A DNA stretch of 9,424 nt from Planctomycetaceae bacterium (GTDB lineage: Bacteria > Planctomycetota > Planctomycetia > Pirellulales > Thermoguttaceae): the NCBI GenBank assembly GCA_031267635.1, contig JAIRYX010000280.1:1-9424 (forward strand), given 5' to 3'. A model generated the notes under the pieces. The model did not search any database. It saw nothing but the letters and a program-made list of their open reading frames with translations, and was not told the origin of the DNA. Below, one piece after another: positions 6,534 to 9,424 of this stretch (position 1 is its first letter; the number at the start of each line of letters is the position of its first letter). The translations under genes and the position numbers were made by a program.

Positions 6534-6736
6534 TTAACCTCCTGATGTTTCTTCACAATCTTCCAAGCATTTATCATAATCATCTGCAGCCTGTTGCTCA
6601 CACAATTCACGTGCAGCATGCGCATGATTGCTACAGGTTTGATGATTTTCTTCTTTTGAGAAACAAATTCCTCCGAAGTCCACAAAAAGTAGAGCGGAAT
6701 GAATAACATGATGATAGTAAACGGATTGTCAAACAT
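6534..6736 (-). pseudogene. B2: short, frameshifted copy of Cys-rich protein B
   Basis: The frame that stops at TAA 6534-6536 encodes a segment ending ELCEQQAADDYDKCLEDCEE plus TSGG. It reproduces the C-terminus of protein B with identical cysteine spacing, C-x9-C-x10-C-x10-C-x3-C. That frame is open only back to 6728 and has no ATG. The neighbouring frame supplies a start at ATG 6736 and a signal-like N-terminus, MFDNPFTIIMLFIPLYFLW. Joining them needs a -1 shift somewhere before the A-rich run near 6645-6660. The joined product would be a small secreted Cys-rich protein of about 67 residues, against 252 in B, lacking B's N-terminal Cys pair and central hydrophobic region. Most likely it is a decayed duplicate. 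Programmed -1 shifting or a sequencing error are alternatives. It starts 18 bp after the A2 stop. Confidence 0.6.
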
Positions 6737-6754
6737 CGTAAATTCTCAACGCAG

Positions 6755-7255
6755 TTATTGAGATTGATCGTTCTTTATTTGGATTTGTTTAGGTGGTTCT
6801 ACTTTCGGGACTGGAGGAGGAATATAATGATAGGAAGGTTTTATTTCACTCTCTTCACTGTAACGTTCCTTGATTTCTTGGGATTTGTTAACTGTTTTGA
6901 TATATTTATTAACCGATAACAGGTACATACTAAAAGCAATAAAAATAAGAACAATAAAAAAAATAACTTTATTCGTTGAAAAAAAATAAAGATCGTTTTT
7001 ATGACGATGGTTTTTCCAAATCAAAATTAATAATACAATAACGAAAGGAAAAATCAACAAGTTGATATATATTGAAACCATCAGCCAAGATAATAAAGCA
7101 CGACATAAGTAAGACGCTACGGCAGTCATCAATATTAAGACAGATAAAGCCCGCTCTGTGCCTGTCATAATACTAAATGTAGATGGAAAGTTATTTTTTT
7201 GTTGTAATACTAAAAAAATAATAAAGAAGACAAAAAAGAAAGGAAATAGAAACAT
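6755..7255 (-). CDS. Membrane protein A2, paralogue of A1
   Basis: This is a 166-residue protein of unrecognised family. The start is set at ATG 7255 (MFLFPFFFVFF), with GAAAG seven bases upstream, because this aligns with the A1 start. A longer in-frame start at 7363 would add 36 residues with no counterpart in A1. Hydrophobic segments lie near 1-17, 36-53, 57-79 and 96-115, followed by the tail QEIKERYSEESEIKPSY and YIPPPVPKVEPPKQIQIKND, then only QSQ. Shared landmarks with A1 are QQKN, MTG.E, YINL, WKN and FST. It lies downstream of protein B, separated by the MITE-like element, and 18 bp upstream of B2, giving the repeated order B-A. The tail is probably under selection or recent gene conversion; the membrane part drifts. 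Confidence 0.75.
   Translation of the reverse strand: MFLFPFFFVFFIIFLVLQQKNNFPSTFSIMTGTERALSVLILMTAVASYLCRALLSWLMVSIYINLLIFPFVIVLLILIWKNHRHKNDLYFFSTNKVIFFIVLIFIAFSMYLLSVNKYIKTVNKSQEIKERYSEESEIKPSYHYIPPPVPKVEPPKQIQIKNDQSQ
6768..6885. repeat. 118-bp near-identical direct repeat, copy 2 (A2 tail)
   Basis: Partner of 5822-5939, with two differences in 118 bases. It covers the A2 tail codons from the QEIKERY region to the end of the Pro-rich segment. Confidence 0.9.
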
Positions 7256-7388
7256 ATCATATCTTTCATCAATAAAAATAAGGAAAGGTTTTATCACTCT
7301 ATTTTTGTTTTGGTAACAACATTTTGAAAAGCTTAAATGTTGAAAAAAGAATGATGAAACCATTTGCTAAACTACCAAACGGCATATA

Positions 7389-7677
7389 CAATAATTGTAA
7401 CTATTCAGTGGAATGTAAAGTTGGATCATTTAATGTGAGGATTTTATATTTTTTTACCTCATTTCTACTTGATTTTCTTAACAAAACGACCTCAGTAACA
7501 AACTACCTCTCTTATTTCTTTTTCGATGAGGTAAGGAGGTTGTCGTTGTGGAGGATTCCTTTGCTACTGATGTTGTTTTGTTAGGAAAATCAGGTGGAAA
7601 TGAGGTTTGTAACACAAACAACATTGCCGATTTTGCACAAAAAATGTTTACAACCGACTGAATAGTTACAAATAATT
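7389..7677. mobile_element. MITE-like element (273 bp) with 8-bp target duplication
   Basis: The ends are perfect inverted repeats: GTAACTATTCAGT at 7397-7409 and ACTGAATAGTTAC at 7657-7669. They are flanked by CAATAATT (7389-7396) and AAATAATT (7670-7677), a direct repeat with one mismatch in eight. The interior has no gene but folds into a long hairpin, with arms 7456-7487 and 7575-7606 and a smaller hairpin at its tip. Termini beginning GTAA with an 8-bp duplication are features of IS66-family elements, so an IS66-type transposase acting in trans is a reasonable guess but not shown. The right end abuts the stop codon of protein B at 7678, so it separates B from A2 and may affect co-transcription. 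Confidence 0.7.
7456..7606. repeat. Long hairpin inside the MITE-like element
   Basis: The 32-base arm 7456-7487 pairs with 7575-7606. The only three non-Watson-Crick positions are T opposite G, so a plus-strand RNA pairs fully. Weaker pairing continues inward (CAGTA at 7493-7497 with TACTG at 7565-7569). The tip has ACCTC-T-CTTA (7505-7514) opposite TAAGGAGGT (7532-7540). Confidence 0.7.
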
Positions 7678-8436
7678 TTAAGCGCCGTATGTTTCCTCAC
7701 AATCTTCTATACATTTATCATAATTGCTTTTTGCATTATTTTCACAATCTTTGCGTGCCGCGTTAGCGGCTTTACAACAATTATCAAAGGTCGCCTGTGC
7801 TTCATTACAAGCTGTCGTATAGTCTTCGTCAGCGTTTTTTTGCGATAAATCTTTATCTCTTTTTGCTTCTTGCATTTTTTGAGTATAAGCTTCTTGAGCA
7901 CCATTATTGCATTGTCCCAAAGCATTAATGCATTCTGCCATAGCTCCAACATAGGCTGTTGTTGCGATTATAATACATGCACCACCAAAAGGTCCCGCCA
8001 GGAAACAACCTACTATTGCTGTTGAGTATGTGATAGCAGCTAACCCCATCTCATGTTCAAACGTACTTTCGCAATTTTTTTGCGATCTTTTCAAGTCATT
8101 ATCGTTATCATCTTTTTTATTGTTAAATTGTTCGTTCGATCTTTCGTAATCTTGTTCTCTTTTCTTTTCTGCTTTTTCTATTGCAGTGTCTCTATTGGGT
8201 GTACATACATTGTTAATTTGATCCTGTTCGTCTTGTGCGCATTTTTCTAGTGCGCGGTTATACGCATTCAAACAGCGTTGTTCACAATCTGTTATTGCGT
8301 AAACATTAGGCAATAATGGTGCGAAAAATATTGTCCCTGCTAAAACACCTATCAGAAAATTCCGATAGTATAAACCTTGTCTGTTTCTTGTAGCGTTTGT
8401 ACAAGCGTCGCCTAATTGTAATTTGTTGAGTTTCAT
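7678..8436 (-). CDS. Secreted or envelope Cys-rich protein B, function unknown
   Basis: The start is ATG 8436, fixed by a strong AAAAGGAGAG nine bases upstream; a longer frame from 8523 is unlikely. The 252-residue product has a signal-peptide-like N-terminus with an unusually long n-region (about 25 residues), a hydrophobic core at 27-45 and a plausible cleavage after VYA (47). The mature part has 15 cysteines. Near the N-terminus the spacing is C51-x3-C55-x10-C66; near the C-terminus it is C220-x10-C231-x10-C242-x3-C246, a mirror image. Between them are a highly charged helical stretch (about 80-120), a Gly/Ala-rich hydrophobic segment (about 131-168) and another charged helix. The eleven-residue cysteine spacing suggests a disulfide-stapled helical hairpin. 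I recognise no family. It follows gene C after 89 bp and precedes A2, and a shortened copy (B2) follows A2. Confidence 0.75.
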   Translation of the reverse strand: MKLNKLQLGDACTNATRNRQGLYYRNFLIGVLAGTIFFAPLLPNVYAITDCEQRCLNAYNRALEKCAQDEQDQINNVCTPNRDTAIEKAEKKREQDYERSNEQFNNKKDDNDNDLKRSQKNCESTFEHEMGLAAITYSTAIVGCFLAGPFGGACIIIATTAYVGAMAECINALGQCNNGAQEAYTQKMQEAKRDKDLSQKNADEDYTTACNEAQATFDNCCKAANAARKDCENNAKSNYDKCIEDCEETYGA

Positions 8437-8445
8437 TTTAATAAA

Positions 8446-8455
8446 CTCTCCTTTT
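8446..8455 (-). promoter_or_regulatory. Strong Shine-Dalgarno for protein B
   Basis: AAAAGGAGAG on the minus strand lies nine bases before ATG 8436 and decides that start over the upstream in-frame start at 8523. It is the best ribosome-binding site among the cluster genes. Confidence 0.75.
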
Positions 8456-8484
8456 GGTAAGTCGTTTAACTTTGGAACTTTGAA

Positions 8485-8497
8485 ATATGTAACATAT
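8485..8497. promoter_or_regulatory. 13-bp palindrome upstream of protein B (possible operator)
   Basis: ATATGTAACATAT is perfectly symmetrical around its central A. It lies 48 bases upstream of the protein B start, in the 89-bp gap after gene C. It could be a regulator site or chance in AT-rich DNA. Confidence 0.25.
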
Positions 8498-8525
8498 CTC
8501 CAAAATGAAATTTTTAGAGACAACT

Positions 8526-9221
8526 TTAACCGCGTTTTCTTATATAAAAATATCGTAATAATGACATGAACAAGATGATCAATACTGACGCCGCAGGGAC
8601 AATTAACCGAGGTAACAACGAAGATGGAGATTGAGGCATGTACTTTTCACCTCTTCCTTTTCTTGGCGGTGGTTCCGTAAATCTTTTTGGGGGAGCAACG
8701 ATTACTCTTTCTGGCACTTGATAATAAAAACTCGGCGAAACTTTTTCGTATTGTGGTTCTATTATTTCCGGCATCATTTTTTGTAATTCTGATATATATT
8801 CTTTTATACCATTTGGTGTTTTTATTTCAAATCCTTGCGGAATCTGAAAAATATCCTCTGTCATATCCGATTGATATGCGATTTCCTGAAATTCAATTTT
8901 TGTCAAGGAATCGCCGTTTGCGGAAAATGATTCCTGTTTTTGTGTCAGATAAGTTTGTTTGTCAATCAACAAACGCTCTTTGACCGGAAAGTATTGTTTC
9001 ATGTTTTGAGGTAGCGCCTTTAAAAGATTTGCAAACGATTCCGGCAATAAAGTTGTTTCTATTTCATAACAATCGCGGTCGTGAAAACGAACAACTCTCA
9101 ATAAAACCGTTTTCTTTTTGACGTTATTCTTTAATCCCGGATTCATTCCTAAAATTGCGGCGGCTTGGGTTTGAGGGTCTTTAAACATAAACGATGTATC
9201 AATTGCGACTTGCTCTTCCAA
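8526..9221 (-). CDS. Gene C: LolA-like protein with Pro-rich linker and C-terminal membrane anchor (3' part)
   Basis: The 231-residue open frame is the main part of a larger product. Its first half looks like the outer-membrane lipoprotein-sorting (LolA-like) beta fold: RSYDVFLEEQVAIDTSF near the start, then IDKQTYLTQKQE, KIEFQEIAYQSDMTEDIF and QIPQGFEI, the last resembling the typical end of such domains. A Pro-rich linker follows (SPSFYYQVPERVIVAPPKR, then FTEPPPRKGRG), then one hydrophobic segment (about 202-224) and a basic RKRG end. The protein is thus probably anchored by its C-terminus with the LolA-like domain outside the cytoplasm. The nominal TTG start at 9221 is not credible because the homologous sequence continues upstream (GDRSYDVF) to a point where the frame is broken near 9243-9249. 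First gene of the B/A cluster in transcription order. Family assignment is tentative. Confidence 0.65.
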   Translation of the reverse strand: MEEQVAIDTSFMFKDPQTQAAAILGMNPGLKNNVKKKTVLLRVVRFHDRDCYEIETTLLPESFANLLKALPQNMKQYFPVKERLLIDKQTYLTQKQESFSANGDSLTKIEFQEIAYQSDMTEDIFQIPQGFEIKTPNGIKEYISELQKMMPEIIEPQYEKVSPSFYYQVPERVIVAPPKRFTEPPPRKGRGEKYMPQSPSSLLPRLIVPAASVLIILFMSLLRYFYIRKRG

Positions 9222-9240
9222 AAAAACATCATAACTTCGA

Positions 9241-9424
9241 TCACCATACTAACATCGTCGTTTTTTTGACAGGGTGAGAAATATCCATCAACAATGCCAC
9301 TTTTCCATCCGGCAACATTTTTTGATAAACCGACATTTCCATACCGTTGTTTGTTATTTTATAATGCAATGGTTGCGTCATCGCTTCCTGTGATTTTGCT
9401 AAAATTTCATCAGCAGTTAATTCT
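9241..9424 (-). pseudogene. Gene C, N-terminal part in a shifted frame (runs off right edge)
   Basis: From the right edge, a frame encodes ELTADEILAKSQEAM, then NNGMEMSVYQKMLPDGKVA and LMDISHPVKKTTMLVW, and stops at TGA 9241-9243. This is the usual opening of a LolA-like domain (ADEIL..., strands with a K-T-T-M-L-V-W edge). It continues naturally as GDRSYDVFLEEQ in the frame of the following gene. The two frames overlap at ATGGTGATCG, and one inserted or two deleted bases explains the break. A genuine pseudogene, a sequencing or assembly error, or two cooperating ORFs are possible. The signal peptide, if any, would lie beyond the window. Confidence 0.6.

Noticed and set aside
6640..6665. Programmed -1 frameshift site in B2 as a firm call
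   Set aside because: The A-rich run lacks a canonical X XXY YYZ heptamer in the right phase, so decay or sequencing error is simpler.
6449..6736. 95-codon minus-strand frame as an intact protein
   Set aside because: Only its first third looks like protein (signal-like). The conserved Cys segment is in the neighbouring frame, so the rest is a shadow reading of B2.
7324..7584. Open frame of 86 codons on the plus strand
   Set aside because: It lies across the end and interior of the MITE-like element, has no ribosome-binding site and translates one arm of the hairpin.
8053..8250. Hydrophobic 65-residue plus-strand frame
   Set aside because: It is the antisense shadow of the charged Lys/Glu/Asp/Asn-rich helix of protein B, which reads as Phe/Leu/Ile/Val on the other strand.

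Overview
The window is a bacterial chromosome segment with a conserved housekeeping block in the middle and accessory DNA on both sides. The housekeeping genes are an EfpL/YeiP-type translation factor, a CvpA-family membrane protein with a long tail, a YqeG-type HAD phosphatase and a pterin-binding methyltransferase. They are compatible with a planctomycete-like, host- or sediment-associated bacterium. That is an inference from overall protein flavour, not proof: there is no rRNA or other phylogenetic marker here.

Layout. (1) 1-623, minus: the 5' end of a large single-chain (type ISP-like) restriction-modification enzyme, with an Mrr-type nuclease followed by a helicase Walker A motif, running off the left edge. 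(2) 624-1520: a scarred interval with a probable frameshifted small gene (710-1018, plus) and a transposase remnant (1173-1520, minus). (3) 1525-4164, minus: efpL, cvpA-like and yqeG-like genes, with a good promoter for efpL. (4) 4165-4756: a 592-nt divergent intergenic region full of hairpins, including a repeat unit and a branched foldback, ending in a promoter for the next gene. (5) 4757-5629, plus: a methyltetrahydrofolate-type methyltransferase, followed at once by a 108-bp imperfect palindrome. (6) 5800-9424, minus: a visibly AT-richer cluster of unrecognised envelope-type genes.

The accessory cluster is the most interesting part. In transcription order (right to left) it holds a LolA-like protein with a proline-rich linker and C-terminal membrane anchor (gene C, apparently broken by a frameshift), a secreted cysteine-rich protein (B), a four-helix membrane protein with a Pro/Lys/Glu tail (A2), a shortened, frameshifted copy of B (B2), and a second membrane protein with an almost identical tail (A1). 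The order B-A2-B2-A1 reads as a tandem duplication of a two-gene B-A module. The tails of A1 and A2 are nearly identical in DNA although the rest of the two proteins has diverged strongly, and a related motif recurs in the linker of gene C. This suggests three membrane-attached proteins sharing one interaction motif, plus a secreted Cys-rich partner. No function is assigned.

A MITE-like element (7397-7669, with an 8-bp target duplication) lies between B and A2. Its terminal sequence GTAACTATTCAGT recurs, with small changes, in the repeats that flank the methyltransferase gene, so one family of non-autonomous mobile or structured elements appears to have seeded this locus.
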